NCBI GenBank assembly: GCA_964035015.1 | Contig: OZ036005.1 | Span: 5,278,747 to 5,342,746 of the forward strand | Length of the DNA stretch: 64,000 nucleotides | Origin: Corallium rubrum | Taxonomy: Eukaryota; Cnidaria; Anthozoa; Scleralcyonacea; Coralliidae | Direction: 5' to 3' | Shown: piece by piece, positions 12,252-23,921 of the stretch | Layout: every line of letters starts with the position of its first letter | How positions within the stretch are numbered: the first letter of the stretch is position 1 | Translations under genes and position numbers: made by a program | The notes under the pieces: model-generated | The model's input: only the letters and a program-made list of their open reading frames with translations | Told to the model about the DNA's origin: nothing | The model's database searches: none

Positions 12252-12540
12252 TCAAAGCAAACAAAACATTCTCCTTTCTTCTTTGGATTCTTCCTGTGGC
12301 TTTGCTTTGCATAATCAGGAATAAAAATTTCAGCATTGATATCCCTGAAAACACTCGTTCCAATGTGGTTGATAAGATCAGCTCTAGCGCATAAAGCACT
12401 TGACGAAAATCTTGCAGACATTTCATCGTAAACGCTGTCTCAAACTGCTTCATCCTTGCTTATTAAAGCACTGCGAACCCGTTCTTGCAGAGCGGGAAGA
12501 AATTTGCATGATTTGCGTATGAAACCGCCAACCATGATGG
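12252..12540 (-). pseudogene. Exon-like open frame ending at a splice donor
   Basis: A reading frame starts at an ATG near 12534, is interrupted by one TGA near 12439, and continues through CARADLINHIGTSVFRDINA to KKKGECFVCFE. It ends exactly at GAG|GTAAGA, a strong donor, just upstream of the hAT C-terminal fragment on the same strand. The codon content looks protein-like, but I recognise no family. It may be an N-terminal exon of the same decayed element or part of another gene. Confidence 0.4.
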
Positions 12541-12838
12541 ACCATAAACTAGTCAAAACAGGCTCAAATTAGTCAAAATGGCGTCGGAGTCTCTGCACCA
12601 ATCATAACTCGCAATGGTAGAGAAATTAACCAATCAGAAACACTGTATTAACATTACCCCCACGAGAAACTCGTCAAAATGGCTGAACTTAGTCAACTTA
12701 GTCAAAATTCCTCGGGATCTAAGGACTTCCTGTGTCAAGCCTGCGCTCAGGTTGCCTGCTTTCCCCGGGTCCCTTGGCAGTATTTTCGAGCTCTGGATAT
12801 TGCGAAATTAAAGCGAAGAATGGATATTACTTCCTTTG

Positions 12839-13980
12839 AATAGGGGAGTTCAAGGTTTTTTTCGCCATATTGCAAAACCATTAGGGCGAGCGCGCGGCCA
12901 TGCCTATTTATCCTTGTTAAAATCATGGCGAAACTCTCGAAGCAAGAAGGATATCGCTTCGGTTTTTGTCGAATTCGTCTATAATCGTCGTTTGAATCGC
13001 TTTTCTGTGGTCTGGTATGTTCGTTCTTTGATTTTAGTCCCATTATCGCTGATAACCAACGCGTAGAAACGCTATAATACGAAAGTTTCCTCAACGACTG
13101 AGGGGTGGCTGCGCAGAGACAAAACGCCTCGCTGTACTGCGTTTGTTGTTATCGCAGTATCCCACTATCCAGAATGTTGGGTGAAGAGATATTATCTTAA
13201 GATTTTGGTTCTTAATAAGAGGCCAAATCACCAGATTTCGGCAGAAATTTGGCATAAGCAAACATTTGTCTAGAATATGCGTATTTTCCGCTTGTTTATC
13301 AGGCGCCGTCAATACCTCAATGCCATTGGTATCAAATTTCCCAAATAAAATTGCTTCGTTCTTAAAAATAATTACACGTTTAATTCGACAAAAATACAAT
13401 CACTATGTACGATTCTGTATCTTTAACTTAATAGTATTTAATAGTAATAATGTATTTAACTATATTTTGCCCTGTATATGCCAGTTAATAACGTGTAGAT
13501 ATTAGAAGTAAACACGCGTATAAACGTATCCCTTTCCTGCGAGAAGGAGATATACATAATACACTTCGTTTGATAACGAGAAAGAGGATATTTCAGACTT
13601 GAGATGACGAAGATGAACCTCTGGTTACTTACGTTACTATACGCTTGAAGTTCGAGTGATTTACAAGCGAGTTGGAGCTAAAGTTTTACATTGCGTTGCT
13701 GAAATAGTCACTCAGTCGTGCCCGTCATAACAGCGCAGCCACCCCTCAGTTGAGGAAACTTTCGTATTATAGCGTTTCTACGCGTTGGTTATCAGCGATA
13801 ATCGTCTAAAATCAAAGAACGAATATACCAGCCCACAGAAAAGCGATCCAAACGACGATTAAAGACGAATTCGATAAAAACCGAAGAGATTGTTCTTGCT
13901 TCGCGAGTTTCGCCATGATTTTAACAAGGATAAATAGGCATGGCCGCGCGCTCGCCCCAATGGTTTTGCACCCCCCTATT
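12839..13980. mobile_element. Long-terminal-inverted-repeat (foldback) element, 1.14 kb
   Basis: Arms 12871-13114 and 13733-13970 are inverted copies of about 240 bp, including GGCATGGCCGCGCG, the ACCAACGCGTAGAAACG block and AGCCACCCCTCA. The outer ends read AATAGGGG and CCCCTATT. The arms are GC-richer than the surroundings. The 620-bp centre has only unsupported open frames. I could not identify target duplications. Predicted frames inside the arms are mirror images of each other. Confidence 0.85.
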
Positions 13981-14356
13981 TTTTCACTTCGTCGCGCGAC
14001 TTAGTTGACGTAGTCTAAATCCGCCCCCGCAATGTATTAAACTTTATATAATAGATGCCAGATTAAGTTTAACGGACGAGTGACTATAAAAGGGCTTTTA
14101 TTTAAACGTATTGCCGGTCTTGGAACTTAATACAATGAACCCAATCAGCAAAATAAATCTACAAATCCCCTACCTGAGTTACCACAAACACTGCCAATTC
14201 AGATCGAATTTTTTGTTTACCATACAGCGTTTAGTGTCTTTAGTATCTTCAGGTTTTCTGGTTTCTCTTCAAGATATATTAAACCGCCGTTTGTTGTTTT
14301 AGTAGAGCGGGCTCCATTTCGTTTCTTTCGTTTCGCAAAATATAGCCATAGATTTA
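13981..14356. other. Spacer carrying a family E fragment
   Basis: 14190-14300 (AATTCAGATCGA to CAAGATATATTAAAC) is similar to 44410-44490 inside family E copy 3. No gene is seen. Confidence 0.45.
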
Positions 14357-15666
14357 GTCCCCGAGCCCGGGCGTAGGGCCGAAGGCCCGGAGCCCGGGTG
14401 AGGGTGCTAATCTAGACACGCGTGGAGTTCACTTACACGCGAAATTACACGCAAGTGGGAAAGAAATTCTGCGAGATGTTTATATATATATATGTATGTC
14501 AACAAATCCGCAACTTTCGCGGCTCAAGCGAAACAAAATCTTTGTCAGAAAAATTGGTTTACAAATGACCGAAAAAGGAAAGCCAAGAAGAGATGTTGCA
14601 GTGGGATGAACCAAACAATGTTAAACACGACTAGAAACCATTGAAAAAGCATGAAAAATTGCGATAAAGATCGGAAAAGATGCCACCAAATGTGACTGAA
14701 AAAAACAAAAAGATGTTTCTTCGTGTGTCTGTTCAAAGCCAGCAAAAGACTTATGCACTGGTATATCTTGGCTCGAGAGAAAACAGTGAATTGAAAGGAA
14801 CATCATCACAAATAGCTTTTCACATTTTGAAGAGAATTGATTGCTTTTTGCTAACGAAAAAAACACGGAAACCAAACGCCGTAGCCCGTATGGCAGTGTT
14901 TGCAGCATCTGAGAAGAGCCAAAAGAAAATTTAACGGTAAGCAGTGATTCGTATTTAACTTTCCAGCCGTTTCTTTAGCTGATTAGAGTCGGTATATATC
15001 CGAAACCTTTTCAGTATTAAATAAACTCAGTTAAAACAGCAAAAATCTTGTCAAATAATATACATTTTCCCAGGCGTTTTTTTCCATGGTTCGAGTAAAA
15101 CTTTGCATTAAGTTATAGTTCTTCCCTGGTTAGTTTTTCCTCTCTTATACCTATAGTTTTCAGGCTGTACCCACGTTTTTTTCTGTTCTGATGTTTTTCT
15201 TTGAGATTCAACATTATATTTGGAAATAGGCACCTTGATATAATCGTCTGTAATTATTGTTTGTTTTTGCTATCAGTTTCTGGTGCTATTAAGTTAGGTC
15301 GTGACACAAGTTTTTCCTCAGCCACTGCTTTGATTTTGGAATAAAACATTGCTTTGGAAATTGGTCAATAATAGAAAAATTACATTCATAAAAGTGATAA
15401 AATAGGATGTAAAGGAGGCCAGGAGGGCAAGGGTGTTTATATTTGTATAAAAAAACAGATCAGGTGCTTATTTTAATCGGGGGGGGGGGGATTATGTATA
15501 TTTAATGTGTTAAAAGCGGGCGAGGGGGTTGCGTTTATGTATTTCTAGTTTAAAATATATATATATATATAAACAGCTTCCAGATTTTCGTCTGGCTTGC
15601 TTTTTCTACACGCGTGTAAAATGAACTCCACGCGTGTCGAGATTAGCACCCTCACCGGCTCGGGAT
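14357..15666. mobile_element. Composite element flanked by inverted family E termini
   Basis: The left end (14357-14450) and right end (15605-15666) are inverted copies of the family E right terminus: GAGGGTGCTAATCT, ACACGCGTGGAGTTCA, then ACACGCG. The left end includes the hairpin GGGCCGAAGGCCC; the right end has lost it. Inside there is a poly-G tract near 15479 and (TA)n near 15556. The frame 14680-14934 has no recognisable domain. Confidence 0.6.
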
Positions 15667-16387
15667 AACATAATTGATATTTCAAAAATAAAAAACTATT
15701 AATAACAAAAGGATAGTTGACGTAAGAACGACATTAGCTACCGTAAAAATACTAAACCGATTGTCGAAATAGCAGCGGATTTTCGCATCTTTGACAATCA
15801 GTTGCACCGCAATCGGCCGGTAGTTAGAAGTCCGAGAATGTGGCGAGAGTGGCCGAAAAAGTTACCGAACGTGCTACGAATTCGCTGAAGAAATTGGAGA
15901 ACACTTCTGCTAAATTCAGCCACGGTCAGCGGAGCGATCTGCTAAATTCAGCCACGGTCAGCGGACTATTAAGGGGTGCAAACCAATCAGAGAGCCAGAA
16001 TAGAGTGGCTGAATTTGGCGGGAGCCACGGTCAGCCACCCTTGCCATATCTTGTTACAATTTTATTGCGAAATAATCAAATCGTCGGCTCCGGTAGTCGG
16101 TAGTGCACGTCAGTCTGGCAGACTCTGGCTTGACCAGAGTTCTTCAGAGTGATATTAAAGAATGGCTGCGCGCATGGAGGGACAATGATTGTGCCTGTGA
16201 CAGATAGTACTCGAAATACTAGATGATAAGTTCACAAGAAAATTAAGGAAGAGAGGTTGGTTTGTTTGGTTTCTTTATTTATAGTACGAGTTCCTCTCTA
16301 CTAAAATTGTTGATCGTCAGACGCTAGTTACTATAATAAGACTGTTTGGTGTTTATACTCAGACTTTATAAATCTTAAAGCATTGAT
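15667..16387. other. Spacer with a short 32-bp tandem duplication
   Basis: CTGCTAAATTCAGCCACGG occurs at 15907 and 15939 with the same following bases. The frame 15840-16103 spans this duplication and has no recognisable domain. Confidence 0.5.
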
Positions 16388-16698
16388 CAGGCACGTAGCC
16401 AGGATTTTGAAAGGGGGGGAGCCGAAATCAAAATAAATTTTTAGGGGGGTCCGGGGGCATGCTCCCCCGGGAAATTTTGAAATCGAGAGTCGCTGAAATG
16501 CTATTTCCTGGCTTTTGAAGGAAGATTTTACAGACTCTAAAGGTTAAAAAACGTCACATAAAATACTCAAAACATGCAAACGTCACATAGATACTCAAAA
16601 TGCATACACTCAGTAGATTGAATACACTGTTTACAGTTTATTTCCTGACACAATCAAAAGGGGGGGGAACCCCCCCCCCCCCCCTGGCTACGTCCCTG
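16388..16698. mobile_element. Non-autonomous hAT-like element, 311 bp
   Basis: Terminal inverted repeats CAGGCACGTAGCCAGG and CAGGGACGTAGCCAGG, each followed by a G run. The flanking 8-mers GCATTGAT and GCATCGTT are similar (two mismatches), consistent with an old 8-bp hAT duplication. The core carries the GGGGGCATGCTCCCCCGG near-palindrome shared with 9964 and 44977. No transposase. Confidence 0.7.
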
Positions 16699-17280
16699 GC
16701 ATCGTTATGTCAAAATCTCCGGAGCAAAATTGCAAAACAAAGCCATAAAGAACAAGAACTAACAAATACCGTTGCTGGTGCACATTTCCGGGTCGTACCT
16801 TGGTACACCGAGTTTGCACTACGTGAGAGGTATAAATATTATTTCAGTGTGTATTTCTCTTACTCAAGAAATATTTCTACGTTGCCATACGGATTGGGCG
16901 ATCGAGTATTAATCTGCCGCCGAACTATAATTTATATATACCGAGAACGTCGTTCAGCAAGCTTTTTCAATATTCTCTAGTGAGTTCGCCGTGACATCCA
17001 AGTATGACGGGGTTTTTTAAATTTGAATACAGTTGTAAGTTGTTGCATAAATCAACTTGTTATATCATTCTGTGATTGTAATTTATAAATCCTATCGCTA
17101 ATTTTATTACGAATATATTAATAATGACGGAGTCGTAATGCCAAAAGCAAGGCGCGATGCATTTGTATTAACCACCAACGAATTTGATAGCTGTTTATGT
17201 TTTTTAATTCCTTGACTTTGACCTTATCCAGTTATCTCATGCATGCTAAAGAATAAAAATCCGTTGTTTATGAACACTCG
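16699..17280. other. Spacer, no gene seen
   Basis: No supported gene; the 16600-16980 frame crosses the element boundary and is probably spurious. Confidence 0.35.
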
Positions 17281-17489
17281 AAAGAAGAGAACGTGAACTA
17301 ACCCTAACTTGAAAAGTGTTGGGGAATTTTTTTTAAGCTGCCTCCTCCCGTCCAACCCCCCTAATAGTGTTGGTAATTTATGGCCAACAGTTCTTGACAA
17401 AGATTGTGGGATGCGCAGTGAGTTTTAATCCGTTAATTGGCGCATCTTAGAATTAAACAATTTCCAGTAACTTACTGGATACAATGTGT
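17281..17489. repeat. Dispersed repeat family T, copy 1
   Basis: Matches 37555-37740: TGACAAAGATTGTGGGATGC, the ATCCGTTAATT block, then CATCTTA and TTTCCAGTAACTTACTG. Copy 2 is part of a foldback element; here only one arm is present. Confidence 0.75.
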
Positions 17490-17807
17490 AGATCGTGCGA
17501 GTCGCCGAGTTCGATAAAACCGCTGACGATATGAGCCCCCGACGAGCGAGCCGAATACTCTCCGAAGATACGCGAGGGCGGAGCGGGAAGGGAAGAGAGT
17601 AGGGGCACAGAATAAGGATCAACCAGAAGTCCAACTCTCTGTCGGCACCTTTGATGTAAGCGTCCTCGGGAAATGTCGGCCTCGCGATCCCGGCGCCATT
17701 TTGAAAGTAAGTGCACCCGGGAAATTAGTCCTTGCGTGTTAGTGTTACCTGTAACTTTTTAAAATCAGTTCAAAATGTTCTCACCATTGCTCGTAAAATA
17801 AGAATTA
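17490..17807. repeat. Family S, inverted arm, internally deleted
   Basis: CACAGAATAAGGATCAACC at 17606 and the following ~120 bp are almost identical to 26355-26480. It then jumps to GTTACCTGTAACTTTTTAAAA, lacking about 380 bp present in the 26-kb copy. The preceding 17500-17605 matches 26268-26350 in inverted orientation. Confidence 0.8.
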
Positions 17808-19040
17808 TACTAGAAATATACATGAACGCAATAACCCCTCGCCCGCTCTTGCACGAATTTTTGTAAATACCTCCTGATATTCCCCTTGCGCTCTTTTTTA
17901 TTGGGGGACTGGAAATAGTCACTCCTGTTGATTAAAATATAGTTTTAATTCTAGTAGAATATTTGAAATAAAAAAAACTGCAGTTTTAATAAATCTATTT
18001 TTTGAAGGAAAAGATAACGAGGAACAAAGAAAAATTTAAGGATGATATTTCGTGAAAAATATTGAGATAAAGGAAATTGCACGTCGCTTCCAGGGTTTGA
18101 ACTCGAGCATATTACCGTGCAAGTCAACTATGTTAACCACCAGACTACCGAGGAAGGCGGGAAAAGTTTGTTAAAATATTAGGATTATATTGTACACTTC
18201 TTTCTTTCCATGTTTACAAAAACATCGCTACAGCATCTGAAAAAATTTTTCAAACCTGGCAGCCTGCCACGGCAATATTCTTTTATGACATTTCAAAGTG
18301 CTGAAATTGTTTTCTGATTCACCTACATGTTAATAAATATTTCAACAGCATTTGTATGTTTTACAGAAGAAAAAATGCTCCTTTTCCGATTTTTATGCCA
18401 AATTATGGACTAGCTACGTTAGTCACAAGTGGTTTTGACAATAAGAAAACTATTTGAAAAAAGATATTACGACGGCAGCCACAGATAAAATTTTAAGGAC
18501 ACACAAAAGAGAAAACAAAATTAACAGTGATAGGATATACGTAAGGAAAGTGGGAAACTCGAACAGTTTTGCTACTAAATGTTTGTGATTACTGAGAGCG
18601 GCTGCTCTATATTTTTACCGTAAACTTAAACCGTTTCGCCGGCCTTTATTTCTTCGTCGGTTTTCAAGTTTCACTCTTGCTTTCTCCTCCTTTTGAGTTT
18701 CGGTTTGACGGGTTTCCTTCTACTCAAGATATTTGTTTCTGTTCTTTCAAAAGTGATATACGTTTCCCAAGAACTCCTTTCTCAAGTCTTTTTGTCAAGA
18801 ATAAATTATGTTGTTAGTTCAAATCTTTTTGTCAAGAACTATATTGTCCCCAGTGCCCCACAATCTTAACCGCGCATGGTCCGTCCACACATATATACAA
18901 ATAAATAAATAAATAAATATTCAGATCACAGAAATTCGTTCGCATATCACGTTTGTCCACGCGTGTAAAATGGCTCCATGCGTGTCGAGATTAGCACCCT
19001 CACCGGGCTCCGGGCCTTCGGCCCGTCGCCCGGCTCGGGG
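17808..19040. mobile_element. Family E, copy 2, inserted in family S
   Basis: Left end ACTAGAAATATACATG, right end GAGATTAGCACCCTCACC followed by a GC-rich hairpin and GGCTCGGGG. In the sister family S copy at 26920-26940 the flanks are contiguous (AAGAATTTTATAATGGG), so this 1.23-kb segment is an insertion. Contains an (AAAT)n run near 18898-18921. Confidence 0.7.
18999..19040. other. GC-rich terminal hairpin with cTTCGg loop
   Basis: GGGCCTTCGGCCC at 19012-19024 is a perfect stem closing a TTCG tetraloop, nested in CCGGGCTCC / CCCGGCTCGGGG. The same hairpin ends family E copy 3 (44762-44774) and is present inverted at 14376-14388. Confidence 0.75.
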
Positions 19041-19280
19041 ATAATGGGAAATGGACTCCTCACAAGTGTTATAGAATTTTGCATTTTGTTTTTAAATACT
19101 AAACGCACAGCCCTGAACAAGATATTAAACAAAGGGTACTGTCAAGTGCTATTCATGTCAAAACTTCTAATTTTCTTGCTGGGAAGTATTTTAAAATATG
19201 AAAAAAAAACATTATTATTTTGACGTGGACCGTCTGATATGGATGAATTTCTTAAGTTTGTTTTGCCTTTTGTTGTTTTG
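19041..19280. repeat. Family S copy A, left part
   Basis: ATAATGGGAAATGGACTCC through CCTTTTGTTGTTTTG is about 95% identical to 26935-27116 plus 27972-28037. It continues at 24187 after the LINE insertion. Confidence 0.9.
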
Positions 19281-19717
19281 ATAGATAGAAGAACTTTATT
19301 TATACACGCTAACCCCGTCAACCGAAGTTGATTTCCACAGGGGGCGTGTAAAAAAGAATTACATAAGTATTTTAAGTTATTTACAAAATAAGGAGTATTT
19401 TATTTACTGTTCTGCACTGTTAACTAATATAATAGTTAATCTTGTTATAAAAATTATTGCCCAGCAAATAATTCGTAACAAAGCCATAATAAAATCAAAA
19501 GTCGTAAGTAAGCATGATAAAAAATTTTTTTACTTAAAAAAATTTACTTACGACTTTTGATTTTATTATGGCTTTGTTACGAATTATTTGCTGGGCAATA
19601 ATTTTTATAACAAGATTACGATTCCCGCCTGGTACCTCGATTGCTATAATAGTTAATAGTGCAGAACAGGAACATAATTTACAAGTAATCTATTTACAAA
19701 GTTATAATAATGTTGTT
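19281..19717 (-). other. LINE 3' untranslated region
   Basis: From the ORF2 stop to the element's 3' end. It contains a GC-richer conserved-looking block (GGGGTTAGCGTGTATAAATA on the minus strand) and an AATAAA, ending in TCTATCTAT. A 74-bp perfect inverted repeat sits inside. Confidence 0.75.
19438..19617. repeat. Perfect 74-bp inverted repeat in LINE 3' region
   Basis: 19438-19511 and 19544-19617 are exact reverse complements, separated by 32 bp of AT-rich sequence. Imperfect pairing continues outside (19408-19437 against 19643-19668) after a 25-bp insert in the right arm. The open frame 19568-19828 is a by-product. Confidence 0.9.
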
Positions 19718-20730
19718 TTACGATTGAAAAGTGTGAGTAGCAATTTTCCTTTGAAAAGACGAAAGGGATTCGCTCTCTCTAAACTCGTTTGGAAGAGAGT
19801 TCCAGAGATGAGCACCGTCATACATTAAACTATTTTTCATATTATTTGTACGCGGTTGTGGTAAACAAAGACCACTTGAAATATCTCGAAGTTTATAGTT
19901 TGTCACTTGACTTTTATAAGTAAATAGGTCAGTGAGTGACTCAGGACCTATTTTATTTAAGATTTTATACATCATTTTTGCTTTTGCTTTTTTTCTTATC
20001 ATTTTCAGTGGCTCCCAGCCCAAGGCATGTAAAGCTACAGAATGATCTACATCGTTGCTCATGTTCATGATGATTCGAGCAGCTCTATTCTGTAGCTTTT
20101 GGAGTCGCTTAGATTGTGTTTCGCCAAACACATCCCATACTTCACAACAATAATCGAAGTGTGGGCGAACAATAGCGTTATATATACAAATAAGTGTACC
20201 TTTATCAACAAAAGGTTTGACACGACGGAGAGCAGCAATTCCTGCTGTTATTTTTTTGCAAATATTTTCAGTATTCTTTTTCCAAGATAAATGCTGGTCA
20301 ATAGTTACTCCAAGAGTTTTGCATTCATAAACTTGTTTAATCTGTTTATTTTCAATGAAAATATTTGGGGGAGCATTTGCAGTACATTTTATCTTTGGTT
20401 TTGAGCCAATCAACATAAATTCTGTTTTGGCTACATTTAAGCTAAGTTTATTAGCCATTAACCATTTCCTAAGGTTTTCTAAATCCGAATTTACTGCAGT
20501 TTCAATATCGGTTATCGAGTCTCCAGAAGCAGTAAGATTTGTGTCATCTGCAAATAGCCTAGGTTTAATATTATTAAGACACTGAGGTAAGTCATTGATA
20601 TAGAGTAAGAATAATAGTGGTCCTAAGATAGAACCTTGAGGTACTCCACATCTAATCAGACGTTCTGATGAGACAAATCCATTAATTTGACACTTCTGCG
20701 TTCGATTTGTTAGATAAGATTTTAGTAATT
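19718..20730 (-). pseudogene. LINE ORF2, C-terminal part (RT catalytic box to end)
   Basis: The frame from about 20730 to the stop at 19718 is open; its first ATG is 20458. It carries PQGSILGPLLFLLYINDLP, then the catalytic FADD box (about 20545-20556), then a KLSLNVAKTEFM segment and the thumb/C-terminal region ending LWNSLPNEFRES. FADD supplies the two metal-binding Asp residues of RT motif C. It lies in a different frame from the upstream half; the junction near 20730 lacks the residues usually found between the motif A region and SYLTNR, implying a deletion of a few tens of bases, not a single-base slip. Confidence 0.85.
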
Positions 20731-22611
20731 TTTCAATAGAATTTGATGATCAACTGTATCAAATGCTTTTTTCAAGTCAATGAAAACTACTAGATTAAAC
20801 ATTTTTCTGTCTAAGTTAACATACCAGTCATTTGTACAGTCTAGTAATGCTGTAGCTGTAGAGTGAGATTTGCGAAAACCAAATTGGGAATTGCTTAGCA
20901 GTCCAAATTCAGTTAAATAATTGTACAGTTGATCATACAGAATTCGTTCCATGATTTTGCTTATGGCAGGCAAAACTGAAATTGGCCGGTAGTTTCCTGG
21001 TACATTTCGATGGCCATTTTTATAAAGAGGTGTTACTCTAGCCATTTTCCATTCATTAGGGAAAGAGGATAGAGTAATAGCCTGATTAAAAATATATGTT
21101 AGTGAATCTGCAATAACAGGTGCAGCTATCTTAATAATTTTACATGAAATCTTATCAATGCCAGTGGCTTTATTGCTAGATAGACCATGCAAGAGGTGGC
21201 AAACATCGCTTACACTAATAAGTTTGAATGCAGTAAATTCGGAATTAGCTTTTTTGACATATGTCTCAAACTTGTCATTGGACATGTCAATTTTGCTCGC
21301 TAAATCAGGGCCAACATTTGAAAAATATTCATTGAAGCCCTCTACAATATCTTTTGGATTGTTTAAAGTACTTTCATCCAAAGTAAGTTCATTTACTACT
21401 GGTTGTTTGTTTTGTTTGCCTAGTAAATTGTTTATTGTTTTCCAAGCATTTCTTGGATTACCTTTTTGACCAGCAATTTTTGTAGAATAATAACTTTGTT
21501 TAGCATTTCTTAATTCAATATTTACCTGATTTCTAGTCTGTTTGTAATTTGACCAATCAATTTCTAATTTGCTAATTATGGCTTTTCTTTTTAGTCTGTC
21601 TCTTTCATTTATGAGATTTTTAATTTTGCTCGTAATCCAAGGAACTTCCTTGGATCTACGTTTTTTTTGTTGAAGTGGAGCATGTTTGTCTAATACTTCT
21701 AGGAAAAGTTCTTTCCAAATTTCCCACATAGTATTTGGCTCATGACCAAAGAAATAAACATATTCCCAATGTTGAGTTAAAAGTTCATTTACAAAATTTT
21801 CCTCATTAAAATTTTTCATGTTTCTTATTTCAGTAACATTTTCTTCTTTTTGAAGAAATCCAATTTTTCTGATTGCAAATACCAAACTGTGGTCACTGAT
21901 TCCAGTGTGAATAACACCAGAGTCAGAAATTTTCTCAGGTGTATTTGTAACAATATGGTCAATGAGGGTGGAGGTTGACATTGTTATTCGCGTAGGTTCA
22001 TCAATTAATTGAGTCAATTGGTACAATTCATATAAAGTATTTAGTTTTTTAGTTGGCATATCAGAAAGATTCTTTTCTTTCAATATATTGCAATTTAGAT
22101 CACCTAATATATACATTTCTTTGTTTTCATCATCGATTTGTTTGATTAACCTTTCCAAATGGTCAAAGAATTCTGATGATGCATTAGGTGGTCTGTAAAC
22201 TGTCGTAACAATAAATGGTCGACTGTGTGGCTTAGTAATTTCAATACAAACAGCCTCTAATTCAGAAGGAATTAGATCATTTCTCACATTGTAATTGATG
22301 GAGCTGCGCAAATATATGCAAACTCCACCTCCATTTCGTGACCTATCTTTTCTAATAATATCGTAATCTTCTAGGTGAATTAAATTATCAGTTATATTTG
22401 AATCAAGACGTGTCTCATTAAATGCAATCAGATCAATGCATTTGTTAGACATTGAATGACGAATTTCATCTATCTTTTTAGGAAGGCTAACAATATTTAA
22501 AAAGGCCATTTTAAAGCCTCTTTCATTGGGAATGGGATTAAGGGTTGCCGAAAAGTTGCTACTCACACTTTCATTTGTCGAAGTATTACAACTTTCTACT
22601 TCTATACTAGG
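20722..22611 (-). pseudogene. LINE ORF2, N-terminal part (endonuclease and RT start)
   Basis: An open frame of over 600 codons. The first in-frame ATG is KMAFLNI, about residue 20 when counted from GTG at 22566. EEP endonuclease residues are in place: Glu51 (NETRLD), Asp156/Asn158 (GDLNCN), Asp203 (IDHIVTN) and Asp225/His226 (SDH). RT follows from about residue 430, with GNYRPISVLP and motif A FIDLKKAFDTVDH at 595-607. The frame then meets a stop caused by the deletion described for the downstream half. This frame is open upstream into the end of ORF1, so the two ORFs overlap slightly in different frames. Confidence 0.9.
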
Positions 22612-23921
22612 CTCACATATCTGTGGTGCATTGTCTGGTCTATTGTCTGTTGCCAGTGGGCTTGATGAAAAAAACCTTCTTGGTTTCTAGATTTAATGGG
22701 AGTGTTTCTTTGTTTTAGATATGTACAAAATGCACTTCCCAAAGCCCTGTCGCCACATCGGTTTAAATGGAGGTTCGATCCATTTAACAACACTTTATCA
22801 ATGCAATCATTATTTACATATACAATTTTATGCTTGATGCATAACTCATGCAGTAAACTATTATACTGGGTAATTTTACTGGCTCTAACTCTGTTATCAT
22901 ACCTCTTGATGACACTGGACACTGCGACTTCCTTTGTATGGGCCTTGACTTTCTCAATCAATGTTTCCATATTCTTGGCAACTTCGGTGGGTTCTTCACG
23001 GGCCAGGTCGTTGGTTCCAACATGCAGGATAACTTTCTCATAATGTTGGTCCTCATTCCAGTAGCTTTCAACTTTTTCTTTTATCTGTCCTACAGTTGCT
23101 CCACTGTAGGAGTGGCAGACGGTCTTACTTCTTGCAGCTCGTTCAAGTTTTCGACTGTTAATGTTCTTGACCATGGAGTCACCTATCACAAGGCACTTGG
23201 TGTTTGGACTGACTTCCCTTTTGGTTTTCTTTTGGTTTTCACCATTCTTGGTGTCTTGGAATCTTTTCCTTTGTCGTGCACGGTAATGGGTCATTTGTTG
23301 GCTTGCACCATCCTTTTTATTTCTTTCTACGGTGGCCTCTTGAGTGCTTATGGTGTTAGTACCATGGTTAGTACTATCTTCGGTAAGTGCTTCAAACTGG
23401 TTTTGACATTTGATAGAATTTTTGACAGTCTGGGGTTTCTTGCCTTTGTCAGAGGTATTCTTCGAATTAGCTTTTGTCCACTCATTTTGTTTAATGTCCA
23501 AAGCATGCCTTATGATTTTATTGTCTCCTGTCGTTTCTTCCACGCTAGCCTGTAGTGATGCTATTTCAGCCGCCATCTTGTCATTTCGCTCAACAAGGCT
23601 TTTCAACTTGGCATCGGTTTCTGCTGACTTGGAGAGGTTATTTTGGCGATCTTCGTTTTGTTTCTTTTGGATTTCATTTACTATAGTTAATAGCTTAGCA
23701 ATTTCGTCCTTGTAGAAATCACATTGACCGCAAGAATGTTTGTCTTCGGTGTTTGTATCTTGGTTGGTTTCGCCTTCGGCAAGCACCATGTGCTCGGTTA
23801 TATTTTGTTGGTTTTCGTTGTCCGTAGACTCTGTAGAAGCGGCGTAGCCTTTTAAGGCAGCGTATAATTCTTTCTCTTCGTTATCTTGTACTATGGATAT
23901 CTTTTGCTCAGTTTGACCATG
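22602..23921 (-). pseudogene. LINE ORF1, main part, SGNH-hydrolase-like
   Basis: Open from just after the TAG at 23922 to the stop at 22602; the internal ATG is 23789. Counted from that ATG, residues 20-23 are CGQC, 24-90 look like a coiled coil, 100-195 are basic and low complexity, and 198-360 resemble an SGNH/GDSL hydrolase: block I GDS (Ser205), YSG (Gly230), GTN (Asn260) and block V His341. The Asp normally three residues before that His is Ser338. CR1-clade ORF1 proteins are known to carry such esterase-like domains with RNA-chaperone roles. The frame continues upstream across the TAG into the next feature. Confidence 0.85.

Noticed and set aside
18090-18165. tRNA-like sequence on the minus strand
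   Set aside because: It has A-box-like and B-box-like stretches (GGTAGTCTGGTGG, GAGTTCAAACC), but the anticodon and T stems do not pair well and no target duplication or tail is seen.
22938-23555. 205-codon plus-strand frame
   Set aside because: Antisense shadow of LINE ORF1.
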